A stretch of 64,000 nt of DNA. It comes from Pseudomonas sp. dw_358 (GTDB lineage: Bacteria > Pseudomonadota > Gammaproteobacteria > Pseudomonadales > Pseudomonadaceae). The notes under the pieces are model-generated. The model did no database searches. It saw only the letters and a program-made list of their open reading frames with translations, and was not told the origin of the DNA. Below are positions 8,799 through 17,550 of this stretch, one piece after another. The stretch covers positions 62,001 through 126,000 of the forward strand of contig NZ_JAAVUX010000009.1 of the NCBI RefSeq assembly GCF_018449655.1, in the 5' to 3' direction. A program made the position numbers and the translations under genes. Position 1 is the stretch's first letter. The number at the start of each line of letters is the position of its first letter.

Positions 8799-10254
8799 AC
8801 CATGACCTCCCATCGCGGGTAATCAGTGCGATAGAGCTCATCGGCCCCCACGAACCCGCCGCGTACGGCTTGGGCGCATCACCGGACTTCTTCCAACCGG
8901 CGATCAGCTGATCGCACCACTTCCACGCATATTCAATTTCATCTTCGCGGACAAACAGGTTTTGATTGCCCTGCATCACTTCCAGCAACAACCGCTCGTA
9001 GGCGTCGGGAATCCGCGCACTGCGATAGGTATCCGAGAAATTCAATTGCAGCGGGCCGCTGCGCAGTTGCATGCCCTTGTCCAGCCCCTGGTCCTTGGTC
9101 ATCACCCGCAGGGAGATACCTTCGTCCGGTTGCAGGCGAATGATCAGTTTATTGCTGATCTGCATGCGCTGCTCGGGGGCGAAGATGTAGTGCGGCGGCT
9201 CTTTGAAGTGGATGACGATCTGCGACAGCTTTTGCGGCATGCGCTTGCCGGTCCGCAGATAGAACGGCACACCGGCCCAGCGCCAGTTGCGGATGTCCGC
9301 ACGCAGGGCCACGAAGGTTTCGGTATCGCTCTGGGTGTTGGAGTTTTCTTCCTCCAGGTAACCAGGCACCGGGCGGCCTTCGCTGTAGCCGGCAATGTAC
9401 TGGCCGCGAACCACTTGCTGGTGCAGGCTCTCGGCCGAGAATGGCGCCAGCGCCTTGAGCACCTTGACCTTCTCGTCACGGATGCTGTCAGCCGACAGAT
9501 CGGCAGGCGGGTCCATGGCGATCAGGCACAACAGCTGAAGCAAATGGTTCTGAATCATGTCACGCAGTTGCCCGGCCTGATCGAAATAGCCCCAGCGACC
9601 CTCGATCCCGACCTTCTCGGCCACAGTGATTTCCACGTGGGAGATGTAGTTCTGGTTCCACTGAGTTTCGAACAGACTGTTGGCGAAGCGCAGGGCAATA
9701 AGGTTCTGCACCGTCTCCTTGCCCAGGTAATGGTCGATCCGGTAGACGCGGTTCTCCGGGAAGAACTGCGCCACGGCAGCGTTGACCCGCCGCGACGACT
9801 CAAGCGAGTGGCCAATGGGTTTTTCCAGCACCGCGCGGGTACGCTCCACCAGACCGGCCCGTGCCAGGTTCTCGCAGATGGCGCCATAGACCGCCGCCGG
9901 GGTGGCGAAGTAGGCAATCATCAACTCGGCATCGCCCACCACTTCGGCGAGGGTGTGGTAGTCCTCCGGACGGAGGAAATCCACATGCACATAGCTCAAC
10001 CGCGCCAGGAACCGGTCGACGTGCTCTGGCTCCAACTGAGTGTCATTGACGTATTTACGCAGGTGCTCTTCGATGTTCGCCAGGTGTTCCTGCACCGTAC
10101 CGGCTTCACGGGCAAGGGCCAGAATGCGGGAGTTTTCATGCACCAGGCCGGCTCGATCAAGCTGATAGAGGGCCGGGAACAGTTTTCGCAGCGCCAGGTC
10201 ACCCAATGCGCCGAACAGGGCAAAGGTGCAGGGTTCGGTGGAAATCGATGGCAT
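8785..10254 (-). CDS. zwf: Glucose-6-phosphate 1-dehydrogenase
   Basis: Oxidises glucose 6-phosphate to the lactone, making NADPH (or NADH in some Pseudomonas isozymes). The 489-residue product has the coenzyme fingerprint [12 protein letters not shown] near residues 14-25, the substrate/catalytic motif RIDHYLGKE (172-180), and EKPIGHS. Length is normal. First gene of zwf-pgl-eda. A HexR-like box lies at 10322-10336, about 70 bases before the start. Its divergent neighbour is hexR itself, as in P. putida and P. aeruginosa. Pseudomonads can carry several zwf paralogues; this is the one tied to glucose catabolism by context. Confidence 0.95.
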   Translation of the reverse strand: MPSISTEPCTFALFGALGDLALRKLFPALYQLDRAGLVHENSRILALAREAGTVQEHLANIEEHLRKYVNDTQLEPEHVDRFLARLSYVHVDFLRPEDYHTLAEVVGDAELMIAYFATPAAVYGAICENLARAGLVERTRAVLEKPIGHSLESSRRVNAAVAQFFPENRVYRIDHYLGKETVQNLIALRFANSLFETQWNQNYISHVEITVAEKVGIEGRWGYFDQAGQLRDMIQNHLLQLLCLIAMDPPADLSADSIRDEKVKVLKALAPFSAESLHQQVVRGQYIAGYSEGRPVPGYLEEENSNTQSDTETFVALRADIRNWRWAGVPFYLRTGKRMPQKLSQIVIHFKEPPHYIFAPEQRMQISNKLIIRLQPDEGISLRVMTKDQGLDKGMQLRSGPLQLNFSDTYRSARIPDAYERLLLEVMQGNQNLFVREDEIEYAWKWCDQLIAGWKKSGDAPKPYAAGSWGPMSSIALITRDGRSWYGDI

Positions 10255-10321
10255 GATGTTTGTTCTTTTATCAAGTTGGGGTAGAAATACCGTTTTTCAC
10301 GGCACGATTCAAGGGTAAATG

Positions 10322-10336
10322 TAGTAATAATCACAA
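10322..10336. promoter_or_regulatory. Candidate HexR operator upstream of zwf
   Basis: TAGT-AATAATC-ACAA, one mismatch from the published HexR consensus TTGT-N7/8-ACAA. It lies in the divergent zwf-hexR gap about 70 bases upstream of the zwf start, where a zwf promoter operator would be expected. Assignment is by pattern only. Confidence 0.6.
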
Positions 10337-10404
10337 CATTTGACCCGAAAGGCAGATTCGGGTGGTGCAGCTCCCCTGCCCTCAGTACGATAGTCCACCT
10401 CACG

Positions 10405-10420
10405 AAACAACCGGTTGTTT
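10405..10420. promoter_or_regulatory. Perfect 16-bp palindrome just upstream of hexR
   Basis: AAACAACCGGTTGTTT is a perfect palindrome ending 14 bases before the hexR start, right against its ribosome site (TAGGA). Its half sites are ACAA and TTGT in the opposite order to a HexR box. It could be an autoregulatory operator. Confidence 0.45.
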
Positions 10421-10434
10421 ACCTAGGACTCACC

Positions 10435-11304
10435 ATGGACCGCGTGCGAAACCTGCTGGAACAAATCCAGGGACGGCTTGATGAACTGAACAAGGCTGAG
10501 CGCAAAGTCGCTGAAGTCATCCTGCAAAACCCTCAGTTGGCCACCCGCTTCAGCATTGCCGCACTGGCACAGGCCGCCAAGGTCAGTGAGCCCACGGTCA
10601 ACCGCTTTTGCCGCTCCTTCGGCGTCAGCGGCTACCCCGAACTCAAACTGCAACTGGCCCAGAGCCTGGCCAGCGGTGCTGCCTATGTCAGCCGTGCGGT
10701 CGAAGCCGACGATGACCCGGCTGCCTACACCCGCAAGATCTTCGGCAGTGCCATTGCCTCATTGGACAGCGCCTGCCAGGCACTGGATCCGCAGCTCGTC
10801 AGCCGCGCCGTCGACCTGTTGATACAGGCACGCCAGATCCACTTCTTCGGCCTCGGCGCATCGGCACCGGTGGCCTTGGATGCCCAACACAAGTTTTTTC
10901 GCTTCAACCTGGCGGTGTCGGCCCATGCTGACGTCCTTATGCAGCGCATGCTGGCCTCGGTGGCCCACACCGGCGAGCTATTCGTCATTATCTCCTACAC
11001 CGGCCGCACCCGCGAGCTGGTGGAGGTGGCGAAGCTGGCCCGGGAAAACGGTGCATCGGTGCTCGGCCTGACCGCTGCCGACTCGCCCCTGGCCCGAGCC
11101 AGTTCGTTGAGCCTCAACATACCGCTGCCAGAAGACACGGATATTTACATGCCCATGACTTCCAGAATCATCCAGTTAACCGTACTCGATGTTTTGGCCA
11201 CTGGCATGACCCTTCGTCGCGGCGTGGACTTCCAGCCGCACCTTCGCAAGATCAAGGAAAGCCTGAATGCCAGTCGTTATCCGTTGGATGATGAGTTGAG
11301 CTGA
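10435..11304 (+). CDS. hexR: Transcriptional regulator HexR (RpiR family)
   Basis: Repressor of glucose catabolic genes that is released by KDPG. The 289-residue product has an N-terminal helix-turn-helix of RpiR type ([32 protein letters not shown], about 39-70) and a C-terminal SIS sugar-phosphate domain ([22 protein letters not shown], then [30 protein letters not shown]). It is divergent from zwf, the classical position. The ATG is preceded by TAGGACTCACC. In P. putida it also controls edd-glk-gltRS and gap, which are not in this window. Confidence 0.95.
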   Translation: MDRVRNLLEQIQGRLDELNKAERKVAEVILQNPQLATRFSIAALAQAAKVSEPTVNRFCRSFGVSGYPELKLQLAQSLASGAAYVSRAVEADDDPAAYTRKIFGSAIASLDSACQALDPQLVSRAVDLLIQARQIHFFGLGASAPVALDAQHKFFRFNLAVSAHADVLMQRMLASVAHTGELFVIISYTGRTRELVEVAKLARENGASVLGLTAADSPLARASSLSLNIPLPEDTDIYMPMTSRIIQLTVLDVLATGMTLRRGVDFQPHLRKIKESLNASRYPLDDELS

Positions 11305-11377
11305 TCCTCAAGAGTCTGGGTGGGAACCTCCCTCGGGCGCAATGGCATCACCGCGCAATTACCGACAGACCGCGTTG

Positions 11378-11408
11378 CCTGCATCGCGGCCAAGGCCTGC
11401 TCCCACAG
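11378..11408. repeat. REP-type element after hexR
   Basis: The stretch reads 'cctgcatcgcggccaaggcc' then 'tgctcccacag', a recognisable though diverged form of the fluorescens-group REP (consensus ending GCTCCCACAG). It lies between convergent hexR and oprB. Confidence 0.6.
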
Positions 11409-11441
11409 GGCTCTGCGACCATGCCCAGGCCAAATTCCGGG

Positions 11442-11472
11442 CAAAAAAAAGCGGACGGCCGAGGCCGTCCGC
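11442..11472 (-). terminator. oprB terminator
   Basis: GC-rich stem GCGGACGGC (11451-11459) and GCCGTCCGC (11464-11472) with tetraloop CGAG, followed on the minus strand by eight T (A-run 11443-11450). It lies 18 bases after the oprB stop and ends the gts-oprB transcript. Confidence 0.9.
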
Positions 11473-11489
11473 AAAGCGCACACATCAAA

Positions 11490-12863
11490 TCAGAATTTGG
11501 ATTGCAGTTTCAGGCCGGCAACAATCGCGTTGTCCACTTGATCGACGCCACCCGGGTTCTTGATGTACTGCAGGTTCGGCCGCAGGGTCAGCCAGTTGGT
11601 GATATGGAAGCCGTAGTAGATCTCGGCGTTGTACTCGGTCTTCTGCACCGGCACGTAGCCTGGATTGTCGTAGTCGCTGATGCCGCTGAGATCGTTCTCC
11701 AGCTTCTCCCGGTCGGTCAGGCGGTCGTTGACGTGGATACGGCCCACAGCAATACCCAGGTCATCCTTGGTCCGCGCGTCGAACGGGCCGCGGTACACGA
11801 TACCTACCGACTGGTAGTCCTGAATGTTGTTGGTGTCCTTGGCATGACCGGTCGCCTGGGCGAACACGTTCAGACCACGGCTGGCGTCGCCGTTGTGCGT
11901 GGTGACTTGTTGCTGGGCAACGACCCACCAGCCGTGTTTCTCGGAATGCTCCTTGAAGTCACCGCCCGAGATAGGCTGTGGCTGTCCATCAGCACCTTCG
12001 TAAACGTCGGCGGCGTTGGCCGAGCTCTTGTACCAACCGGCACGGTATTCACCCGGCAAGCCCATGACCGTCGGCGACCAGACCACTTCGACCGGGATGA
12101 TGGTGCCTTTGGTGCCGCTGCCACTGAGCTTGAAGCCGTTACCACGGTCGAGTTCCGACGGGTTCTGCTCGTAGGCGCCGATCTGTACGAACAGCTCGGG
12201 GTTGAGGTTCCATTTCACGCGAGCGGCCCACTGGCTGACCGGCCAGTTGTACCAGACATCACCTGTCCAGTTACCGACCTGCGAGCCGCAGAAGGTCAAG
12301 TTCTGGAAGTCGCAAGGGAAGCTGTTGAAGTCTTCGCCTTCGCCGAACCGGCCAAACTTGATGTCCAGTTTGCCGTCGAAATACTTCTGCTTGTACCACA
12401 TCTGGGTCAGACGCCAGGTCTGGCCACGGCCATACACCTCTTGAGACGAACTCAATGTGCCGGTGCGCGGGTCGCCAATGCGGTCGTTGGAGATGTTGCG
12501 GCCACTCCGTTCAGTGATCGCCAGCTTGAACTCGGCGTCATGCCAGCCCAGCAACTTTTGCAGGTCCATTTGCAGGCCGAACGCGAACTGGTCGCTGTAG
12601 CGGGCCGTCTTGTCGTTGTCGTAGCCACCCTTGACGTTGCTCGCCGCTTCAGCGACGTATTCCAGGGAGAAATCGTAGCCTTTGTCATACAGCTCTTTGC
12701 GCAGGCCGCCCCAATCACCCGTGCCATATTGACTGGCATCGAATTCGGCGTTGGTTTCAGGCGCTGCATAGGCGCTGGCTGCCAGAGTCAGCGCGCCAAG
12801 CGCCGACAGTTGGCAGATCAGCCGTGCGCCCGTTGGTTTTTGCTTCTTCAATTGCTGTTTCAT
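11490..12863 (-). CDS. oprB: Carbohydrate-selective porin OprB
   Basis: Outer-membrane beta-barrel for glucose and other sugars. The 457-residue product has a cleavable signal ending ASAYA before APETNAEFD, the OprB phrase TGDWGGLRKELYDKGYDFSLEYVAE near the mature N-terminus, LDIKFGRFGEGEDFNSFPCDFQNLTFCGSQVGNW in the middle, and a C-terminal strand ending LKLQSKF. It is the last gene after gtsABCD, 119 bases from gtsD. No aldose-1-epimerase gene lies between it and hexR, unlike P. putida KT2440. The ATG is preceded by GAGGATTCAAGGG. Delivers sugar to the periplasmic GtsA. Confidence 0.95.
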   Translation of the reverse strand: MKQQLKKQKPTGARLICQLSALGALTLAASAYAAPETNAEFDASQYGTGDWGGLRKELYDKGYDFSLEYVAEAASNVKGGYDNDKTARYSDQFAFGLQMDLQKLLGWHDAEFKLAITERSGRNISNDRIGDPRTGTLSSSQEVYGRGQTWRLTQMWYKQKYFDGKLDIKFGRFGEGEDFNSFPCDFQNLTFCGSQVGNWTGDVWYNWPVSQWAARVKWNLNPELFVQIGAYEQNPSELDRGNGFKLSGSGTKGTIIPVEVVWSPTVMGLPGEYRAGWYKSSANAADVYEGADGQPQPISGGDFKEHSEKHGWWVVAQQQVTTHNGDASRGLNVFAQATGHAKDTNNIQDYQSVGIVYRGPFDARTKDDLGIAVGRIHVNDRLTDREKLENDLSGISDYDNPGYVPVQKTEYNAEIYYGFHITNWLTLRPNLQYIKNPGGVDQVDNAIVAGLKLQSKF

Positions 12864-12935
12864 CCCTTGAATCCTCGAATTATTGTTATGTACTGCTTCG
12901 AACTACTTTGATATGACGCTTACTACAGTATCCAC

Positions 12936-12957
12936 GGCCCCTGTCATGCCAGGGACC
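12936..12957 (-). other. Hairpin between gtsD and oprB
   Basis: GGCCCCTG (12936-12943) pairs with CAGGGACC (12950-12957) with one mismatch; loop TCATGC. There is no T-tract, so it may be an RNA processing or stabilising hairpin allowing different levels of oprB and gts mRNA. Confidence 0.4.
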
Positions 12958-12982
12958 GCCAATCTGTCTGGCAGAGCGCGAT

Positions 12983-14143
12983 TCAACGTCCTTTGAATTG
13001 CGCCACATTGTCACCACGGGCCTGGGTCTGTGGCTTCCCCACCACGCCCAGGCGCTCCCCGGTCTGGGCGTCGAACAGCAACACCCGTGCGGGATCAAAT
13101 TGCAGGTTGAGGCTCTCGCCCACCTGCGGTGCTTCGTCCGGTGCCATTCGGCAGCAGACTTTGGTCTGATTCAGGGTCACGAACACCAGGGTGTCCGGAC
13201 CGGTCGGCTCGATGATCTGTACATCGGCGCGCAGTGTCGGCTGGCCGGTGTCCACCCCGCTGGCCAGATTGATCTGCTCCGGACGGATGCCCAGGATCAC
13301 TTCCCGATCCTCAAGCCCGGCATCGCTCATGGCCAAAGGCAATTCGCAGCGTGCCTGACCGCTGTCCAGCAGGGCCACCAGACGCCCTTCCTTGCGCTGC
13401 AGGCGCAAAGGGATAAAGTTCATCGGCGGCGAACCGATGAAGCTCGCCACGAACAGGTTGGCGGGGTCGTTATAGATCTGCTTCGGCGTGCCGAACTGCT
13501 GGATGATACCGTCCTTCATGACCGCCACTTTGTCCCCCAGGGTCATGGCCTCGATCTGGTCGTGGGTCACGTATACCGTAGTCGTCTTCAGGCGCTGGTG
13601 CATCAGTTTCATTTCGGTGCGCATCTCGACACGCAGCTTGGCGTCGAGGTTGGACAATGGCTCGTCGAACAGGTAGATTTTCGGCCGCCGGGCCAGGGCG
13701 CGCCCCATGGCCACACGCTGCTGCTGGCCACCGGACATCTGCCCGGGCTTGCGATCGAGCAGGTGCTCGATCTGCAACAGTTTTGCCACGCGAGATACCT
13801 CGGTGTCGATATCGGCCTGGGGCATTTTGCGGATTTTCAGGCCGAACGAGATGTTTTCCCGCACGGTCATGGTCGGGTACAGCGCGTAGGATTGAAACAC
13901 CATGGCGATGTCGCGGTCTTTCGGGCTTTGTGCGCTGATGTCGGAGTCATCCACCAGAATGGCACCGCCACTGATGCTTTCAAGGCCCGCGATGCAGTTC
14001 ATCAAGGTGGACTTGCCGCAGCCCGAAGGCCCGACCAGGATCAGAAATTCGCCGTCATCGATCTTCAGTTCGATGTTTTTCAGCGTATCCGGCAGGCCAG
14101 CACCGTAGGTCTTGTTGACGTTGCGCAGTTCGAGAGTTGCCAT
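12983..14143 (-). CDS. gtsD: Glucose ABC transporter ATP-binding subunit
   Basis: MalK/UgpC-type ATPase that drives glucose (and in some species mannose) uptake through GtsBC. The 386-residue product has Walker [10 protein letters not shown] (about 38-46), Q-loop [10 protein letters not shown], signature [15 protein letters not shown], Walker [15 protein letters not shown], and a C-terminal regulatory TOBE-type domain (about 240-386). I chose the start at 14143, preceded by AAGGGG and five bases after the gtsC stop; the frame is open further upstream but only antisense to nothing recognisable. Fourth gene of gtsABCD-oprB. Confidence 0.95.
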   Translation of the reverse strand: MATLELRNVNKTYGAGLPDTLKNIELKIDDGEFLILVGPSGCGKSTLMNCIAGLESISGGAILVDDSDISAQSPKDRDIAMVFQSYALYPTMTVRENISFGLKIRKMPQADIDTEVSRVAKLLQIEHLLDRKPGQMSGGQQQRVAMGRALARRPKIYLFDEPLSNLDAKLRVEMRTEMKLMHQRLKTTTVYVTHDQIEAMTLGDKVAVMKDGIIQQFGTPKQIYNDPANLFVASFIGSPPMNFIPLRLQRKEGRLVALLDSGQARCELPLAMSDAGLEDREVILGIRPEQINLASGVDTGQPTLRADVQIIEPTGPDTLVFVTLNQTKVCCRMAPDEAPQVGESLNLQFDPARVLLFDAQTGERLGVVGKPQTQARGDNVAQFKGR

Positions 14144-14148
14144 GTGTC

Positions 14149-14994
14149 TTACCCCTTGACCGCGCCGGCCGTGAGGCCGCGCAGGAAATATTTGCCCGCC
14201 AGTACATAGACCAGCAACGTCGGCAGCCCGGCGATCATCGCCGCAGCCATGTCCACGTTGTATTCCTTGACTCCGGTGCTGGTGTTGACCAGGTTGTTCA
14301 GCGCCACGGTGATCGGTTGCGCGTCGCCACTGGCGAACACCACGCCGAACAGGAAGTCGTTCCAGATCTGGGTGAATTGCCAGATCAGGCACACCATCAC
14401 GATGGGGACCGACATCGGCAGCAGGATCTTGTTGAAGATGGTGAAAAAGCCCGCGCCATCCAGCCGCGCGGCCTTGACCAGCGCATCCGGCACGCTTACG
14501 TAATAGTTACGGAAGAACAGCGTGGTGAACGCCAGGCCGTAGACCACGTGGACCAGCACCAGACCCACCGTGGTGTTGGCCAGGCCCATCTTGCCGAGGG
14601 TGAACGAAGCCGGCAGCAAGACCGTCTGGAACGGCAGAAAGCAACCGAACAGCAACAGGCCGAAGAACAGCTGTGAGCCACGAAACTTCCACATCGACAG
14701 CACGTAACCGTTCATGGCGCCGATGAACGTGGAGATCACCACGGCCGGCACGGTGATTTTCACCGAGTTCCAGAAGTAGCCACCCACATCGCCCCAGGCC
14801 TTGACCCAGCCGATGACCGTGAACATTTCCGGCAGGCTCAACAGGTTGCCGGTACGGATGTCGTCCGGTGTCTTGAAGCTGGTGAGCAACATGACCACCA
14901 GCGGCACCAGATAAATCGCGGCGGCCAGAATCAGCGTGGCGTAGATGGCAATACGGCTGAAGGTCAGCGGAGGTTTTTCCATCGCAGTATTCAT
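14149..14994 (-). CDS. gtsC: Glucose ABC transporter permease
   Basis: Inner-membrane subunit with six predicted hydrophobic segments over 281 residues. The ATPase-coupling EAA loop reads DALVKAARLDGAGFFTIFNKILLP (about 188-211), followed by a binding-protein-dependent permease C-terminus. It is of the MalG class. It pairs with GtsB to form the channel. Ten bases separate it from gtsB and five from gtsD, so it is one transcript. Confidence 0.94.
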   Translation of the reverse strand: MNTAMEKPPLTFSRIAIYATLILAAAIYLVPLVVMLLTSFKTPDDIRTGNLLSLPEMFTVIGWVKAWGDVGGYFWNSVKITVPAVVISTFIGAMNGYVLSMWKFRGSQLFFGLLLFGCFLPFQTVLLPASFTLGKMGLANTTVGLVLVHVVYGLAFTTLFFRNYYVSVPDALVKAARLDGAGFFTIFNKILLPMSVPIVMVCLIWQFTQIWNDFLFGVVFASGDAQPITVALNNLVNTSTGVKEYNVDMAAAMIAGLPTLLVYVLAGKYFLRGLTAGAVKG

Positions 14995-15004
14995 ACACAG
15001 ATGC

Positions 15005-15910
15005 TCATTGACGTTTGCCCCGCAATTCGGAGTACAGGTACGGCACCAGGATGGCGAGGATCGCGCCCAGCATCAGCATGGCGCTGGCCGAACCCTGGCC
15101 CATCTGGCCGCGGCTGAAAGTAAAGGTGTACATGAACATCGCTGGCAGGTCGGAGGAGTAGCCCGGGCCGCCGGCCGTCATTGCCGCTACAAGGTCGAAA
15201 CTCTTGATGGCGATGTGCGCGAGGATCATGAAGGCACTGAAAAACACCGGGCGCAGGCTCGGCAGCACGATGCGCAGGTAGATGGTCGGCAAGCTGGCAC
15301 CGTCCACCTGCGCGGCGCGGATGATGGACTGGTCCACACCCCGCAACCCTGCCAGGAACAAGGCCATGACAAAGCCCGAGGCCTGCCACACGGCAGCGAT
15401 CACCAGGCAGTACACCACACGATCCTGATCCACCAGCCAGTCGAGTCGAAAGCCTTCCCAGCCCCAGTCCCGCAACATTTTGTCCAGGCCCAGGCCAGGG
15501 TTGAGCAGCCACTTCCAGGCAGTGCCGGTGACGATCATCGACAGCGCCATCGGGTACAGGTAAATAGTGCGCAGCACGCCTTCACGACGGATGCGCTGGT
15601 CCAGCAGCACTGCGAGGAAGACCCCCAGTACCAGGCTGATGCCGATGAACATGCCACCGAAGATCGCCAGGTTCTTGCTCGCCACCCACCAGCGATCGTT
15701 TGCCATCAGCCGGCCATATTGGGCCAGGCCGGCAAAGGTGTAGTTGGGCATGAAGCTGGACGTGGTGAACGACAGCACGAAAGTCCACAGGATGTAACCG
15801 TAGAAGCCGACCAGGACGATCAGCATGCTCGGCGCCAACACCAGTTTGGGCAGCCAGCGTTGCAAGGCGTCCGTAGGCGAGGCTTTGCTCAAGACCGCTA
15901 CTGAGCTCAT
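15005..15910 (-). CDS. gtsB: Glucose ABC transporter permease
   Basis: Inner-membrane subunit of the MalF class, 301 residues with about six membrane segments (first at about 25-47). The EAA coupling loop reads SIIRAAQVDGASLPTIYLRIVLPSLRP. FDLVAAMTAGGPGYSSDLPAMFMY is typical of sugar permeases of this class. It partners GtsC. A hairpin lies in the gtsA-gtsB gap, which probably lets the binding protein be made in excess. Confidence 0.94.
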   Translation of the reverse strand: MSSVAVLSKASPTDALQRWLPKLVLAPSMLIVLVGFYGYILWTFVLSFTTSSFMPNYTFAGLAQYGRLMANDRWWVASKNLAIFGGMFIGISLVLGVFLAVLLDQRIRREGVLRTIYLYPMALSMIVTGTAWKWLLNPGLGLDKMLRDWGWEGFRLDWLVDQDRVVYCLVIAAVWQASGFVMALFLAGLRGVDQSIIRAAQVDGASLPTIYLRIVLPSLRPVFFSAFMILAHIAIKSFDLVAAMTAGGPGYSSDLPAMFMYTFTFSRGQMGQGSASAMLMLGAILAILVPYLYSELRGKRQ

Positions 15911-15959
15911 AGACAGGAATCCACTGAAAGAATCATTCGAATTCGGACGGCCGCGCCCG

Positions 15960-15974
15960 CCGTCGTGACGACGG
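15960..15974 (-). other. Intercistronic hairpin between gtsA and gtsB
   Basis: CCGTCG-TGA-CGACGG stem in a GC-rich 93-base gap with no T-tract. Such hairpins after binding-protein genes commonly stabilise the upstream mRNA and damp downstream permease expression. Confidence 0.5.
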
Positions 15975-16003
15975 GAGCGGCGGTCAGGTGTACATCGTTA
16001 ACG

Positions 16004-17290
16004 TTACTTGGCCGATTTGATGGCGCTGTCCAATTGCTTGGCAGCGGCCGCCGGGTCGGCTTTCGGGTTGTTGATGTAGTTGGTCACGACATCGAAGATG
16101 GCGCCTTGCACGGCCAGCGAGGTGGCCATGTTGTGGGCCATGCTTGGCTGCAGACCGCCGGTCTTGTCGTCGGCGAGGAAGTCCTTGGCTGCCTGCTGGG
16201 CGCAGGAATCAAAACCAAGTGCCTCCATGTTGTTCTGCATGTCGGTGCGAACCGGGATCGAGCCTTTGTTGATGCTGAAAACCTTCTGGAAGTCGGTGCC
16301 CAGCGCCACTTTCGCCAGATCTTGCTGAGCGGCAATGTTGTTCTTGTCTTTCAACAGGAACACGGCCAAAGAGTCGATGTTGTAGGTGAAGGCTTTCTCG
16401 GTGCCTGGGAACGGCACGCATTGATAGTCCTTGCCCGCCACTTTGTGCGCGGCGGTCCATTCGCTCTTGGCCCAGTCACCCATGGCCTGCATGCCGGCCT
16501 TGCCGTTGATCACGTCGGCGGCGGCAATGTTCCAGTCGCGACCGGCGCGGTTGGGGTCCATGTAGGTGGCGACTTTTTTCAGTTCGGTGAACGACTTGAC
16601 CATGCCTGGGCCGGTCAGGGTTTTCTCGTCCAGGTCGACAAAGGCTTTTTTGAAGCCATCAGGGCCCATGACCGAGAGCACAACGTCTTCGAAGACAGTG
16701 CTGTCCTGCCATGGCTGGCCGCCGTGGGCGAGGGCAATGAAGCCGGCAGCCTTGAGCTTGTCGCCCGCCGCGTAGAATTCTTCGAGCGTGGTTGGCGCCT
16801 TGTCGATACCGGCTTTCTTGAAGACTTCCGGGTTGATCCACAGCCAGTTGACGCGGTGGATGTTGACCGGAACGGCGACGTATTTGCCTTCATATTTGAC
16901 GGTGTCAGCGACTTTCTTGGTCAGCAGGCCGTCCCAGTTTTCCTGTTTGGCCACCTCGGTCAGGGCGTCAGGGTTGAGCAGACCGGTGCTGCCCCACTCC
17001 TGGATGTCCGGGCCTTTGATTTGCGCGACGCCTGGCGGGTTACCGGCCATGGCGCGGCTCTTCAGTACGGTCATGGCCGTGGCGCCACCGCCACCGGCTA
17101 CAGCGCCGTCTTTCCAGGTGAAGCCGTCTTTCTCGACCTGAGCCTTGAGAACATCGACAGCCGCTTTTTCACCACCGGACGTCCACCAGTGAACCACCTC
17201 GACGGTGCCTTTGGAGTCGGCAGCGGAAGCAGTCAGGGGAAACAACGAAGCAAGGGAAATGGCTACCGCGAGGCGAGAGATCGCTTTCAT
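16004..17290 (-). CDS. gtsA: Periplasmic glucose-binding protein
   Basis: Solute-binding protein of the glucose ABC transporter. The 428-residue product has a signal peptide ([23 protein letters not shown] before ADSK), then [19 protein letters not shown], typical of family-1 sugar-binding proteins, and the conserved GDWAKSEW segment. I chose the start at 17290, which has AAGGA just upstream and begins the signal peptide; an in-frame start at 17323 would add eleven residues. First gene of the operon; its upstream region carries a perfect palindrome at 17392-17413. Confidence 0.95.
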   Translation of the reverse strand: MKAISRLAVAISLASLFPLTASAADSKGTVEVVHWWTSGGEKAAVDVLKAQVEKDGFTWKDGAVAGGGGATAMTVLKSRAMAGNPPGVAQIKGPDIQEWGSTGLLNPDALTEVAKQENWDGLLTKKVADTVKYEGKYVAVPVNIHRVNWLWINPEVFKKAGIDKAPTTLEEFYAAGDKLKAAGFIALAHGGQPWQDSTVFEDVVLSVMGPDGFKKAFVDLDEKTLTGPGMVKSFTELKKVATYMDPNRAGRDWNIAAADVINGKAGMQAMGDWAKSEWTAAHKVAGKDYQCVPFPGTEKAFTYNIDSLAVFLLKDKNNIAAQQDLAKVALGTDFQKVFSINKGSIPVRTDMQNNMEALGFDSCAQQAAKDFLADDKTGGLQPSMAHNMATSLAVQGAIFDVVTNYINNPKADPAAAAKQLDSAIKSAK

Positions 17291-17391
17291 GTGAATTCCT
17301 TTTTTTGTTGTTATACACGGCAAGTCTGGTGCTTGCGCTGCGGGGAGTGTAACGAGGCTGAGTAAATAGGGAAGTAACGAAGGGATAGAGA

Positions 17392-17413
17392 AATGTCACG
17401 GAGTGGTGACATT
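17392..17413. promoter_or_regulatory. Perfect palindrome upstream of gtsA, probable operator
   Basis: AATGTCAC (17392-17399), six-base spacer GGAGTG, GTGACATT (17406-17413): 8-bp perfect arms about 100 bases before the gtsA start. The centre-to-centre geometry suits a dimeric regulator. A looser direct repeat GTAACGAgG/GTAACGAaG (17349, 17374) lies between it and the gene. The binding protein is not known from sequence; it is not a HexR (TTGT...ACAA) or Vfr (TGTGA...TCACA) site. Confidence 0.6.
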
Positions 17414-17449
17414 AGGAACAAGCACGGAATGACTCGAGACTTGCCCCTT

Positions 17450-17534
17450 GCAGGACCGAGCTTGCTCGGGAAGAAAACACCGCTGTTCACCTGTCATTTC
17501 GCGGGGCCTGATTCCCGAGCACACTCGGTCCTGC
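17450..17534. repeat. REP doublet (inverted pair) between gtsA and prfC
   Basis: Left arm 17450-17472 and right arm 17512-17534 are 23-base inverted copies with two mismatches. Each arm contains a smaller palindrome (CCGAGCTTGCTCGG on the left). The arrangement and size of about 85 bases fit a REPIN, a REP pair mobilised by a RAYT transposase encoded elsewhere. Confidence 0.8.
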
Positions 17535-17550
17535 GGATCAATCTGTCACG

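Noticed and set aside
11421..12911. 496-codon plus-strand frame opposite oprB
   Set aside because: Antisense to oprB; begins in its terminator.
12983..14392. Longer gtsD with 83 extra N-terminal residues
   Set aside because: The extra part overlaps the gtsC 3' end and is not ABC-like; a good ribosome site and the conserved start are at 14143.
17392..17413. Reading the gtsA palindrome as a Vfr/CRP site
   Set aside because: CRP/Vfr sites are TGTGA-N6-TCACA; here the arms are TGTCAC and GTGACA, so the bases at the critical positions differ.
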